DNA of 64,000 nucleotides, taken from assembly GCA_001179505.1 (NCBI GenBank), contig CDMY01000282.1:65144-129143 (forward strand), given 5' to 3'. Below, piece by piece: positions 35,139 through 45,829 of the stretch. The position numbers were made by a program, and so were the translations under genes. A model generated the notes under the pieces. The model saw only the letters and a list, made by a program, of their open reading frames with translations, ran no database searches and had not been told where the DNA came from. Position 1 is the first letter of the stretch. Each line of letters opens with the position of its first letter. Source of the DNA: Vitrella brassicaformis (lineage: Eukaryota > Sar > Vitrellaceae).

Positions 35139-35648
35139 GCCTAGGGCTTTGTGAAACCGCTCTTTCTTCAGCTCGCGCTGACACGCTTGACATCCTGGTG
35201 CAGATGGAAGGTCTGAACCCTCTCTGTGTGGCTGTTGTGTTGCTTGCAGGTCTCTCCCTTCGCCAGGACGGCCAGATGCCCCAGATCTTTGATGGCCCTG
35301 CGCTTGCTGTCCCGTGGCTGGCCTCCCTGTGGCCGCAGGACGACCACAGAGGCAAGATGGCCACAGACAAGGTATCAGGCTTTGTGTTTCACTCTCTTTC
35401 GAGAGGGGTACCTTTGGAGGGGGCCCTGTGCCATTCGGAGGGCGTCACTTCCTTCCGCGTCCGGTGCCTGGCTGCTTTCAGCGCACCGCTTTCCGTCGGT
35501 GGACGCTTTTCCTTTTGGTCTTGATTGTCATTTGGCCCTGTACCTTTGTAGAGGATCTCACTTCCTTCCCTCAGCTCCAGTCTGTTCCCTTGCTGCTTTC
35601 GGTCCTTTCAGCGCATCGCGATGAACAGTCAGTCACACAGATCACTCC
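35139..35648 (+). repeat. Dispersed repeat family, copy 1 (5' leader of the deaminase-like gene)
   Basis: Matches copies at 45246-45786 and, inverted, 49882-50314. Shared landmarks in order: CTAGGGC...TGAAACCGC, CAGCTCGC, CAGATGGAAGGTCTGAACCC, TCTGTGTGGCTGTTGTG, CTTCGCCAGGACGGCCAGAT (copies 1 and 3), GAGAGGGGTACCTTTGGAGG, and GTGCCTGGCTGCTTTC or a near variant. Copies 1 and 3 end in GCATCGCGATGAACAGTCAG followed by CACACAGATCACTCC. This copy supplies ATG 35621 of the following gene. No transposase is encoded, so the class of element is undetermined. Confidence 0.8.
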
Positions 35649-37409
35649 CGTCCGGCCCGCTGGCGGGCAGCGATCGATGGCTCGTGACGCACGAGTACAC
35701 GAGGCTGCGGCTCTGCAGCGAAGTCCACCGATGGGAACCGCTGAAACGGTCAGTGAGTGAAGGCAGGGAGGGTGCGTCTGTGGGCTTTTATATGTCTGAA
35801 CGTAATGACAGTTTCCCCCCCTATGTCTGAACGTGTGTTGTCCGTACGACGGTGTGTCTGTCAATGATCAGGCTGGTTGACGAGGCGCGTCGGTACGTCA
35901 ACGAATGGAAGTCGCTTGAGAGCCAGATGGACTCGTTCTGGCACCGCAAGTCGAGCAAGATAGTGCTGGCCGTCGTCATGGTGGTCGAGAAGGGCCGCCT
36001 GAGGTTCTACAGGGGCATGAACTCTGAGATATCTCTGCCCTCAGGTGAGACTGCCTGCCTACTCACACACACGACTGCCAGCCCGCCATTTTGTATGATG
36101 TTGGATCTGTGTGGTGTGTGGTGTGTGGTGCGTGTGGTGTCCGAGCAGGCTCGAATTGCGCGGAGCGTTCGGCCATCTCGACGTGTATATCGAATATGCT
36201 CACTGTGCGCCGCAGCGACTTCCGCGCCATCGCCGTGGTCGATCCGAAGGACGAGCTCAACCCAGTCTTTCCGTGTGGCGTGTGCGACGAATGGCTCAAG
36301 AAACTACAAGTACACACACAGACACACACACAGTGCCGGCCTAAATTGTCATGTGCATTGTGTTCAGGAGGAGTCCCCGATGTTCTCCATCGTGACGTTC
36401 ACCACCTCCGAGTGCGATGCGATACTCGAGAGATGTCCCCCCCTCGGCTTCCAATACAACACCCCGCTCGTCGCCAGCTGCCAGCAGTGCCGCACGCGCC
36501 GATTCCGATCCAGGTTACACAGGCACACACGCCTGGGCATGTTGACACACGGCCGGCTAGCTGATTTGCGCGCGCGCGCGTGTGTGTGTGTGTGTGTGTA
36601 TAGGCCGAGGAATCGTGTGTATAGGCGCATCAAGGTGATGGGACTGATCAAGAACAACTGCCCCGAGGAGGCGCGGGACACCAATGGCGTTGACTCGGGG
36701 GTGCTGCCCGATCTCGATGTGCCCAAGACCTTCGCAGGTGCCGCGGTGTCTTTCAAGGGCCACAGTGTGGTGAATCTTGGCCATACGGGCACCGTCAAGG
36801 GCATGACGGCCGCCTGCTCGACCAAGCTGACGCTGGCTGACGACGGCATGGGAGTGGGCAACGGGACATTCACGCTGTGCTTCGAGCAAAGCCTGGCGAG
36901 TGGCGGTGAGGCCACCGGCAGCAAGAAGCTGCTGAGCGGTGTGTATCGTGTGGAGGAATGCGATGCGGGCATCCATGACACGCTGCGGATCGCTCTGCAG
37001 TGCACAGAGGTACGTACGGAGCACCTGCACGCAACACCTGCACCCCAGAACAGACAGATCGATGTGCACTCCACGTGTGTATGTATGTGTCTGTTGTCCG
37101 CCCCGCAGATGAGTGGCAAGTTGGTTACGGCGCACACGACTGCGTTTGAGCGTGCACATGCCTTCAGATCCGAGGCAAGTTTTTCCCTGCACGTCGACAC
37201 GCACAACAGCCAAGCGTCCCTGTCCATCGCCAACCACAAGGACCAGCTCATGTTCACGCCGTACCCAAAGGTGAATCAGCCGTGACACACCATCAATATC
37301 TCATCACAGCGAGCGAGCGTCTTACTGTGTTTGGCGTTCTCCCTTGTGTGTGCGTGTGCAGGAGTTGACGATGCACTCCAAGCCGAGCAGTTGCCCATCC
37401 GTGCTGTAG
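35621..37409 (+). CDS. Cytidine-deaminase-fold protein with an unknown C-terminal domain
   Basis: Exons: 35621-35748, 35872-36044, 36149-36309, 36368-36513, 36604-37009, 37109-37270, 37362-37409 (407 aa, frame closed). The zinc-binding signature of the cytidine/deoxycytidylate deaminase fold is visible: NCAERSAI (C-A-E catalytic) and, about 40 residues on, NPVFPCGVCDEWL (P-C-x-x-C). Between them FRAIAVVDPKDE is the expected beta strand, and FSIVTFTTSECDAI follows. A later cluster ASCQQCRTRRFRSR may be another Cys-basic element. The remaining about 200 residues (for example AAVSFKGHSVVNLGHTGTVK and GVYRVEECDAGIHDTLRI) look beta-rich and were not recognised. A free-nucleoside substrate is not certain; RNA or modified-base deamination is possible. 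The start codon is inside the repeat copy. The last exon is short; alternative 3' exons around 37548-37750 (beginning SLKFIEKIVSTPS) are possible. Confidence 0.7.
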
Positions 37410-38189
37410 GCAGCAAGGGGAGAGCCCCAACGGATACCCAACGACCTCAAGTCAGCAAGCAGCCCCCCTTACACACACACGCACACACACACCCCTTACA
37501 CACACACACACACATACCGCCTGCCTGCCTGCCTGCCTGCGTGCAGGTCGCTCAAGTTCATCGAGAAGATCGTCTCCACGCCCAGCACACAGGCCACGGC
37601 GGCCTCGTCCCCATCCACACGATACAGCACAAAAACAACCCCGCCAACGCGCGCCGCTTCCACGCCTCCCCCCTCCTCATGGCCCCCAGTAGGCGAGGGG
37701 TCGGCGGTGTTGTGCCCCCGCCCCCCGCTGGCCGCGTCGGGTATCGGCTGACGGCTTCCGGAATGGACTACTTGGAGCGGACGGACAAGCTGAGCACACC
37801 ACCCCGCACACAGAGGGAGAAGGAGTGCGTCAACATACGTCAAGATGAACACATGACTCCTGCTGAGTGCCAAGATCACACCATGAGAAGGCAGTGCTGC
37901 AGTGGCAGTAATTGTGACTGTGTTCACAGGTTACTGCTGCCGGATTTTTAAAGAGATTTGCGTGTGTTGTGCATGGGAGTGTGTTCATTTGTGTATCTGT
38001 TCGTCTGTGACACAAGACATACGGAACGGCACATTAGACATGACCGTAAAGCATAGCACACTTAATCTCCTTGGCAGATGCCCCGCGCAAAGCACAATAT
38101 ATGTATCTGTACCTCGATAAGCTATGTGTGGCTACATTGTGTTGGGTCGCGGCGGCAGTTCACGGCCGATGGTTTGGCGGCGCTGACTA
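37410..38189. other. 3' region between convergent genes with possible alternative exons
   Basis: An acceptor GTGCAG at 37542-37547 precedes an open frame to 37750 beginning SLKFIEKIVSTPS, but it does not join the upstream gene in phase with the splice sites I can see. The rest has CA and CCTG simple repeats. It may be untranslated or alternatively spliced sequence of the deaminase-like gene. Confidence 0.35.
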
Positions 38190-41100
38190 TCACGACGTGA
38201 AGGTCAGCACCTCCAACTCATCAGCCATGAATTTCACACTACCACCCAGCCTGACATCCTGGATGAGCCCGCGAAACCCAGCTTCATTGTCAGACAGATA
38301 ATCGAAACCCAGCTGACGTCTCCACATTGGCTGACGGCAGCTACGCATATCATCTATAGGGCCGCTGTCCCGGCCGCCATAGCCGAGACACAGACCCTCA
38401 CGCCGATACTCACGCATAAAATCACCGGCACCGACACCGATCCACAACTTTGCCATCCCATCCACTGCCGTCTCCCGACCAGCCAAAACTACATGCTGCC
38501 CGTCTTGCTTTATGGCGATCTTGGTCGGTCCGTCGAAGTTGCCGGCTAGGGAAAACGGCACCACGTGGCATTCATATCGACTGACAACGTCCGGGTAGTT
38601 GGGCTCGCGTAGTCCGGCAGGGATGAAGCAGCCGAACACATATGTGTCTTTGCGGATGACCAGCACAATCGGCCGGACGCCCCCCACTCGGTCCAGCATG
38701 TCACCATACTGACAGCCATCGCGTGATGCCCTACAACAAACACTCACACAGACATATGCAGACACACACAAACACACGCAGATGTAGACACATCATACAT
38801 GATGACTCACGCAGATGTCTGTCTCTCTGTGTACCTGTATATGAGTGAGAACTGTCTCCCTTGAGCGAACCACTCAATCAGCTGATCGACGTCAGCATGA
38901 CTGAGAGACGAACACTCATCGGGGGCCGCAGCAACCGGGTGCGCGCTCGTGAGCTGCGGGACGGCAGCCGTGTCGACCCTCTGAGCGCAAACAGACACAC
39001 AAACAGATACTGCACAATGAGATTCCATGTGATCAGCTCTTCTTCTACTGTCTGACCTGTGACGAGATGGTTGACACTCCACCAACATGAATGACCTCCA
39101 GCTCATCCGCCATGAACTCCATACTACCTCCGAGGATAGCATAGCCATACGTCTTGTCCCTCACATCCAGGTAGCCGTCAGGTACATCATTACTGCGGAA
39201 GTGACGGCAGCTGCGCATATCATCAATAGGGCCACTGTCTTCATCGCGATAGCCCAACCACAGACGCCCATCGATCGTCAGCTTCGCCTGGGGACGGGGA
39301 CGCCCATACCTCAGGCGACTCGGGAGGAAGCTGTCACAGTACAGTGCCCCCTCTCCCCCAGCTACTTCCACACGGTGACCGTCGTCTCGTGGGGTATCCA
39401 TCTTGGTCGGTATATGGAAGTGGCCGGCGAGGGAGAATTGCCACACATCACACTGGTACTCGTTGACAGCGGTGGGGTCGTCGGGAGCCTTGATGCTGCC
39501 ATCCATGCAGGCGCCGAAGATGTATTGGCTCTTCCGGATGACGAACACCAAGCCCCTCGCATCGCCCACACATCGAAGGAGATCGCCAAAGCAGCGACCG
39601 TCACGCGAGGCCCTGCAAAGGAACGAAATGCGGGCAATGATGCACGCATGCCGCGTACTTGTAGAGCAGTTCCGGTCCGTATGGTCTGGTCGGTCCAAGA
39701 AATCGACGGATCGCCGCACATTGGAAGGGGTTCAAACTGCTGCCCTCAATCACCTGCAGACAAACAGCACACGACGGACAAGGAATAACACAGGCGTATT
39801 GACGTGTCGTATCTGACCTCTGGCCTCAGTAGTGACAGTCCGTCGACACGAATGACCTCCAAATCATCAGCCACGAATGTCTTACTCCCCCCGACACACA
39901 GAGCACACACTGAACCTCAGTTACCCCCCGGTCGTGTATGTGTGTGCGTGTGTCCGTACTTGTCGAACGGCCTTCCTCCTGGTGTAGCATTTGTCACACA
40001 GGTCGAAGTCACATCTACGGCAACGGTACCTATCATACACGCACGTACAGGAAGACGGCCAGCTGGTATTTGTATTCCGCCAGTCATCCCGGCTGCACTC
40101 CTCCTTTCCTCACCTGCCAACGTTGCTGTCGCTGCCGAAGATGCCCGCACTCAGACAGCTCCCGCCAACTGCACACACCACACACACCGCACCGCACAAT
40201 GGTTGGCTGCTGGCCGTCTTCCCGTCAGTGTGTGTTGTGGCCGGTCAGCTCACATACATTGTGGCGCGTTGCATCTCCATCCGCATCTCCATCTGCCCCT
40301 TCTGTGTGAGCGCTGCAGTATGTGCCCAAGCAGACATGTCGGCTTGAAACTCTGTGTCGGGATCGGCAGCCGGCTATTGCCCGCCTCCTGGGGACTCCCA
40401 TTGCCAGCCTCATCTCGCACCCCCGAAAAACCGTCTGGCACATAATCACTGAGGATGCATGTGCGTACATCATCTGCAGGGCCAACGTCTTGATCGCCAT
40501 GGCCCAACCACAGACCCCCACCGATCCCCATCCTCGCTCCCCCATGCACTGCGCCCTCCCGCCCAGCCACATACACACGCTGGCAGTCCCGAGGGATGTC
40601 GATCTTGATGGGCGTGCCGGAGTCGCCGGCAAGGGAGTAATGCCACACATCACACTTGTACTCCTTGCGGGAATTTGAGATGTCGGGCAGCTTCAGCCTT
40701 GCTCCCATGTAGGCGCCGAACAGACACTCGTCTTTCCGAATGACCAACACGAGAGAGCTCGCGTCGCCCACACAGCGCACCAAATCATCATAGCTGCCGC
40801 CATCGCAACATGCCCTGACGTATAAAACACACGAGAGCGACCGGTTGATGACTCCTCGCGTGCCCTCTGTGCTGTGTGTTGCATGTGTGCGTGTGCACCT
40901 GTACAGCAGTGTGAATGTGCAATCGTCGAACACGGATGGCACGAACAGCGAGTGGAGGGCCGCACACTCTGACGCATTCAGACTGCTGCCAACAAGTAGC
41001 TGAAAAGGACACATGATACCAATAGACGCCCATCACTGTGTGCTGGTGGGCATCACGTACATGTGCTGGCTTCTGGACGCCTGTCATGCTGCTATCGTCG

Positions 41101-41373
41101 TTCTACAAAGACAAGAAACGACAGCAGAGCATTGCTCTGCCACTACAAGAACCAGATGGTATTTCTGCTTACGAGAAGAAAAGGAAGCAACAGAATCAGG
41201 CCGGGAAGACCAGCACCCATGCTTATCAGCAACACGCAGGCGATCCCGAGAATCAGGCCTGCTATATGAGACCCTTCAGGACTCTTCAGTGAACGCGTGT
41301 CGATTCGAACACAGCCGAACACCATCACAAGGAACGAAAACACAAGAAGATGTGCTGACGATGTCTTCATCAT
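38190..41373 (-). CDS. Membrane-anchored protein with three tandem TLDc-like domains
   Basis: Exons from 5': 41373-41173, 41102-41061, 40999-40899, 40814 to about 40430, a zinc-motif exon ending at 39960 (5' end unclear), 39880-39818, 39753-39659, 39612-39059, 38980-38835, 38730-38190. The N-terminus MMKTSSAHLLVFSFLVMVFG is a signal peptide or anchor, followed by a second hydrophobic stretch (HIAGLILGIACVLLISMGA). Three repeats follow, each with F-x-L-L/I-Y-R/K, then A-S-R-D-G or ACCDGG, LV(L/F)VIRK, FGA/FGC, SLAG, the (L/W)LG(Y/H) strand, (S/V)GP(I/A)DD(M/V)R(S/T)C and finally ADELEV/ADDLEV. This order matches the TLDc fold (oxidation-resistance, V-ATPase regulators). Between repeats 1 and 2 a Cys motif RYRCRRCDFDLCDKCY resembles part of a ZZ zinc finger. 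Domain count and 3' half are secure; the repeat 1-zinc-repeat 2 splicing is not resolved. Confidence 0.62.
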
Positions 41374-41522
41374 GACCGCTTCTTCTGGATTCTTTTCGTC
41401 CTGACCTGCATTTTTGGGCTTCTCTCGTCTTCAGTTCTCAGGACAGAAAACGTGTCGCCATCCTGATGACGCACGAGACAGAAGGGGCGTCTTGCGAAAA
41501 TTGGCAGCGAGCTGTTAAGTCT

Positions 41523-42327
41523 TTATCGCACCTCTTGTATGTCACTCAGGCGGTCATCGACAGTGACGCCGATCGCCGACTTGACCGACAAACGAGACCC
41601 AGGAGTGTAACGAGACAACACCTACACAAAGACACCATCGATACAATCAAGACAGAAAGGCTGCAATGCAATCTAGTGTTCCCCATAGACTGCTCACCAC
41701 AGATGGCGGCGCTTCCTTGAACTCGGGGGATTTGTCTCTCTTTCGGATCTTAGGTTGTCTGTCGCCGCGTGCCGTCCTCCTGTCATCTGAATGGACCACC
41801 TGAGAGAACACAGAATGCACGTGTGATGCTGATCTTTGCTAGGCTTGGTTGCACTCATGATGTCTTCCCTTACGCTCATGGTGTTACGGCCAGGCGACTG
41901 TTCTGACCCCCTGCCCACACCAGCGCGTATATCGTCGTCTGCGGCACTAGGAGTGGCCTGCAGCCGATGGTCAATATACACACGCGTGTCTTGTTTACTG
42001 TCATGTTGTCATCTTGTCCGATCCGTGTACCTGTCCGCTCAGGTTATCAACCAGCATAGGCCGTTTTCTTTCTGCCGGCCCTTCTGATTCGCTGCGGTCC
42101 TGGCCGATGAATTCATATGCGGCAAGTGCAGCTTCATCGTCGGTCGGCTGCTGTGCGGCGGAGGAAGATGCGTTGGGCTGTATGGCCGGCTGCAAGGTAA
42201 GGGCCATCGGTTGGAGTTGGGGGTGGGGCGGATGCATCGGCCTGGGCGGCGCCGCTGAGCCAGCCATAAATGATGAGGAGCCGTCCATTGGGAAGGGCAT
42301 TGGCGGCGAAGGGTAAGAAACAGCCAT
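41523..42327 (-). CDS. Small disordered protein, or 3' continuation of the upstream gene
   Basis: Exons from 5': 42327-42031, about 41955-41877, about 41800-41707 and about 41617-41523. The first encodes a Pro/Met-rich start (MAVSYPSPPMPFPMDGSSSF), low complexity and AALAAYEFIGQDRSE. Then come AADDDIRAGVGRGSEQ, a basic stretch (RQPKIRKRDKSPEFKEAPP) and the end VLSRYTPGSRLSVKSAIGV, then VTVDDRLSDIQEVR and TAA. All joins are phase 0 with clean GT/AG sites. No family is recognised. A TGTGTGTGTGCAG acceptor just upstream (about 42463) suggests these exons could instead be spliced to the DNA-binding gene that ends at 42494. Confidence 0.4.
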
Positions 42328-42493
42328 CAATGGCTGCCAATTGGACACATACGCAAGCCGTATGCGTGAGGGAATGTGAGGCCATCTGACTACTACAATG
42401 TACCTCGCCTGTGAATTCAGGCGTGTTGCGGCCCCAATGCCGCTCCCCAATATGACCTGCACACACACACTCAATGGAGGCCCTTCTGTATGG

Positions 42494-45105
42494 TCACATC
42501 AAGAAGTGCTCATCTGTCTGGGCCACGTGGAGGCGGAGCTGCTCGCTGATGCGTGCAGCGAGGAGACGCACCTGTGAGAGGCAAACAACCGTGAGTATGC
42601 ACCCGTCGGCCAGACCGTCCGAACACACACTTACGGCATCGCTTCGCAAATTATCGGCATTTAAAGCATCCAGCCGCCAGACAAGCAGGCCAATCTCCTG
42701 GTGATCCACCACACCGGTCACGTACTCAAACCGTGTGTGTGTGTGTGTGTGTGATTGCAATCGGCCCACCTGGGGGGACTGCATCTGCAGTTGGGCGATG
42801 AGGTCTTGCCCGCGTGCTCGGCCGTCGATGACTTCACGTATCGCATTCAAAAGCTCATCAAACGTCTGCATTACACATGGACCCACAAGCATCTGTGGTG
42901 GCCGGCGCCCTGTGGGTGGCATCCTTTCAGTGATCTACCTCTGGCGGATGCATGGCACCATTGAAGTATTCCGGCTCCTCCCAATCCATCGACTGCACAC
43001 CGCATGTGCATACATGGACACTCGCAACACGACTGAGCACGCTGATTATTGTCTTATCCTTCACCTACCGCCATTCCGTCGGTGTTGTCAGCGGCGGGTG
43101 GGGCGGCGGCAGCAGCAGGCCCCTCACATGGCCAAGGAGAATTCTGAAGAGACAGCGCCATTAATCGATGCAGGATGACCTGTCTTAACGCCTTTGACTG
43201 TCCTGCTGTGTACCCACCTGCTGGCATCGCTCCTTGAATGCTTTCATGTATCTCTTCTTGAAGGCTGTGACCCAGTTGTCGCTCGCCGAGAAGCGATCAT
43301 CGATGCCCAAGCGGAAGGCGATCTTCATCGCCTTACGCTTGATGGCCCTGGGAGGGACAGCTGCTGGATCCCCCTGGCTGGCCATCCACTCTCTCATCGG
43401 GTCCTCAATTTGGGGATACTTGAGTGGTGTGATGCGCTTGTTGCTAAGGTCCGTTACCTCTATGCTCTTCGCTCTCTGCGTCTTGATCGAATAGTACCAC
43501 TTGTTGAACAGCTTGGGGTCCAGGCCGTTCTCTCTCGCAAACTGAGGTTTCGAGATGTTCTCCCCACTCTCCTTGCGTCGGATGAATTCGTCCACCAGCC
43601 CTAGCCGCATGCCAATTGCCACTTTCAGTGCCCTATAAGACGCTCTATCAGATACCTCCTACTTACACGTAAACACACACAGAAGGTGGAGACAATGTGT
43701 TGCTTCCACAGTGTGTTTGGATCTGTTGCCTCCTACATGTGAGAACTGTGCCGTCGCGGGTCTTCTTGTGGACAGCGATGGCGGGACGGATGCTGTCCGG
43801 TGGTGTGATGATCCGTGCGCCGACCGCATGAGGGGCATGTTAGGAGGGAGCGCAGAGGCGTCCCAAGGGTGCTGTGCGGCAAACACACGGGTGGACATGG
43901 ATCAGGGTACATTCACGCAGGACAGACAACATGAACGTTGCTGCTCACCTCTGCTTGTCCCGTCTGCCCGAATGCTGGAGAGGGCGGCATTGTAGCGGGG
44001 CTGAATGTCCCAGCTGAATCAATCATCTGTAGGTGGAGCGACGGCTGTGACCGTGGTTCAGCGTCCGGCTGACAGGGAGGCGCGTTGGAAGGCCGACCGA
44101 GGGGCTGCGATGTCGAAGGGTCAGCACCGAGGACTGAGGGCACTGAGAATTGAAAGTGACTGTCAAAAGGCGGCTGAATGGAACAGCAGACAGAAACATC
44201 TCATCGGATACAGATCATCGAGGGCACTAGAGCCTGCATACTTGCGAGAAACTGTATTCACGAGGTGTCTCCCCGCCTGCTTGCAAGTCTTCGGGCATCG
44301 GAGCGTCCCTCCTGACCGTTCGAACACTTTGCTGCACACCACCACTCCCTTCGTGTCCCGCAGTGAATGATCCTTCTGGAAACGAGAAGGCAAGAGGGGT
44401 GCACAGAGGTGGCACTTCCTGTCGTCACATTGAGTGTACCTGTCGGCTGCGATGGTCCTGCGTTCGGATCTGAGGGCAACCCGGAGAGGACCGTGCGGTC
44501 CTGTGGTATGTCCGATGGAGGGTCGCTGGGGCTGCATACTGACAATCAAAGCGTACAGAAATGAACAATGCGTTTCCCATGGGGTGTTTCATGGGCAGAG
44601 CACGTGTGATCATCACCCGAAGTCGAAGGAATGATGCCATCTCGGTACTGCCTCGCTAACATGATCGCCTGCGCCACTTGTCCCTGGCCATCGCCTCGGA
44701 CAGGGAACTGCTTGACGATCCCTTCCCCCACGACACCAATGGACACGGTCCCACTGCTGTCGCCGTAGCACACCAGGAGGCCCTGATTGAGCGGGTCGGA
44801 GGCCACCAACTTTTTGACGTGTTCTGCCAGCGCCAGAGGCTGGGTCGAATCAGAAGCATCTGAACAGCGGAGCAACCGGCATTTGGAATGCGTGTATCTC
44901 GGCGCATGTGGCCCACTCACTTGCAGGCCCGATGGGCCCTCCCTGTTGCTGCTCGCGTGACTCATCACCGTGACCAACCTGACAGACAACACATCATGAC
45001 GGCAAGTTCAGTGGCTCATCACGGCTCTGGAGGAGATCCATTGCTGCACAGTACCTGTGTTTGTCCGACATGGCGTTGCTGCTCCTCTCGTGTGGGTCCC
45101 CTCAT
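42494..45105 (-). CDS. Putative DNA-binding protein: AP2-like domain plus CENP-B/Tc5-type HTH
   Basis: Exons from 5': 45105 to about 45053, 44978-44921, 44859-44617, 44538-44440, 44375 to about 44240, then low-complexity exons to about 43735, about 43632-43218, and shorter exons down to the stop at 42494. The 44859-44617 exon encodes LVASDPLNQGLLVCYGDSSG, then TVSIGVVGEGIVKQFPVR and GQVAQAIMLARQYRDGI: three strands then a helix, as in AP2 domains (weak). The 43632-43218 exon encodes VDEFIRRKESGENISKPQFA, YPQIEDPMREWM, PRAIKRKAMKIAFRLGI and FSASDNWVTAFKKRYMKAF, which fits the CENP-B/pogo/Tc5 transposase DNA-binding helix-turn-helix. Downstream are FDELLNAIREVIDGRARGQD, a helical region LLVWRLDALNADNLRSDA and VRLLAARISEQLRLHVAQ. 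No DDE catalytic domain is present, so it looks domesticated. The join into the HTH exon is out of phase with the sites I can see, so two genes are possible. Confidence 0.45.
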
Positions 45106-45245
45106 CGAACGGCCCTGACTCACAAAACACACGGGAGAGTCAGGCAGGAGGCCATGGGGCGCGACGCATCACACTACCTGTGAGTCAACACGGCAGCAAG
45201 CACCTGTCGGGAACCCTCCGAAAAATGCGCCAGGACGTGCGGAAG
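45106..45245. other. Head-to-head spacer 5' of two genes
   Basis: It lies between the 5' end of the minus-strand DNA-binding gene and repeat copy 2, which precedes the CCCH locus. It may hold further 5' exons of the minus gene; nothing convincing was found. Confidence 0.3.
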
Positions 45246-45786
45246 GCCTAGGGCATCCTGAAACCGCCCCTTCTCCAGCTCGCAGAGAAAGACGGGAGAG
45301 GACGGACAGAAATGAGTTGCCCTCCTCCGTCGGGGGGTCGGGACTCGCTCCGCGTTCCGGCGGCCGCGTCGCGAAATGCATGCAAAGCCCCCAAGCTCGC
45401 ATGCAAGCCCCCATCAAGGAAGACGGTACCGAATGAAAAAGTCTCGATGGCCCCAATTACGAACGAACAAACGAACGAACACGAACTTCGGGTAAGAGCG
45501 TGCCTCGCTCGCTAAAAGCTCGCGAGTCCCGAAAGACGCCCAGGGCTCTGCCGCCAGAGCTTGAAACGCTGGCGCCCAGATGGAAGGTCTGAACCCTCTC
45601 TGTGTGGCTGTTGTGCGGTCTGCAGGTCTCTTCTTTCGCCTTTTCGAATGGCACACGGTCCTCTCTTTTGAGAGGGGTACCTTTCCAGGGGGCCGTGCCA
45701 TTCCAAGGGCCTCGTCAGCTCCGCGTGTGGTGCCTGGCTGCTTTCAGCGCATCGCTTCCGTCGGTAGACTTGGTCTTGATTGTCAT
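45246..45786 (+). repeat. Dispersed repeat family, copy 2 (diverged, with an internal insertion)
   Basis: It starts CCTAGGGCATCCTGAAACCG followed by CTCCAGCTCGC, as copy 1 does. About 250 nt of unrelated sequence intervene, containing AAAAGCTCGCGAG. It then resumes with CAGATGGAAGGTCTGAACCC, TCTGTGTGGCTGTTGTG, GAGAGGGGTACCTTTCCAGG and GTGCCTGGCTGCTTTCAGCG. It lacks the CCAGGACGG...GACAAGG middle section of copies 1 and 3. It ends just 5' of the CCCH locus and in sense with it. Confidence 0.75.
45277..45286. promoter_or_regulatory. AGCTCGCAGA motif in copy 2
   Basis: Complement of the GCGAGCT core. A second, palindromic instance AAAAGCTCGCGAG lies at 45514-45526, about 300 nt 5' of ATG 45830. 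Confidence 0.3.
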
Positions 45787-45829
45787 TTGGTAGGCCTATG
45801 TGATAGAAAACTATCGCTCCTTGGGTTTC

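Noticed and set aside
34860-35524. Plus-strand open frame of 215 codons over repeat copy 1
   Set aside because: Frame overlaps the repeat and the ABC promoter; no domain, and copies 2 and 3 do not keep the frame open.
37548-37750. Extra coding exon SLKFIEKIVSTPS for the deaminase gene
   Set aside because: Cannot be joined in phase to exon 37362-37409 with a visible donor; left as a possible alternative only.
45800-45829. Upstream start at 45800 for the CCCH locus
   Set aside because: It is not an ATG; the first ATG in frame is 45830.
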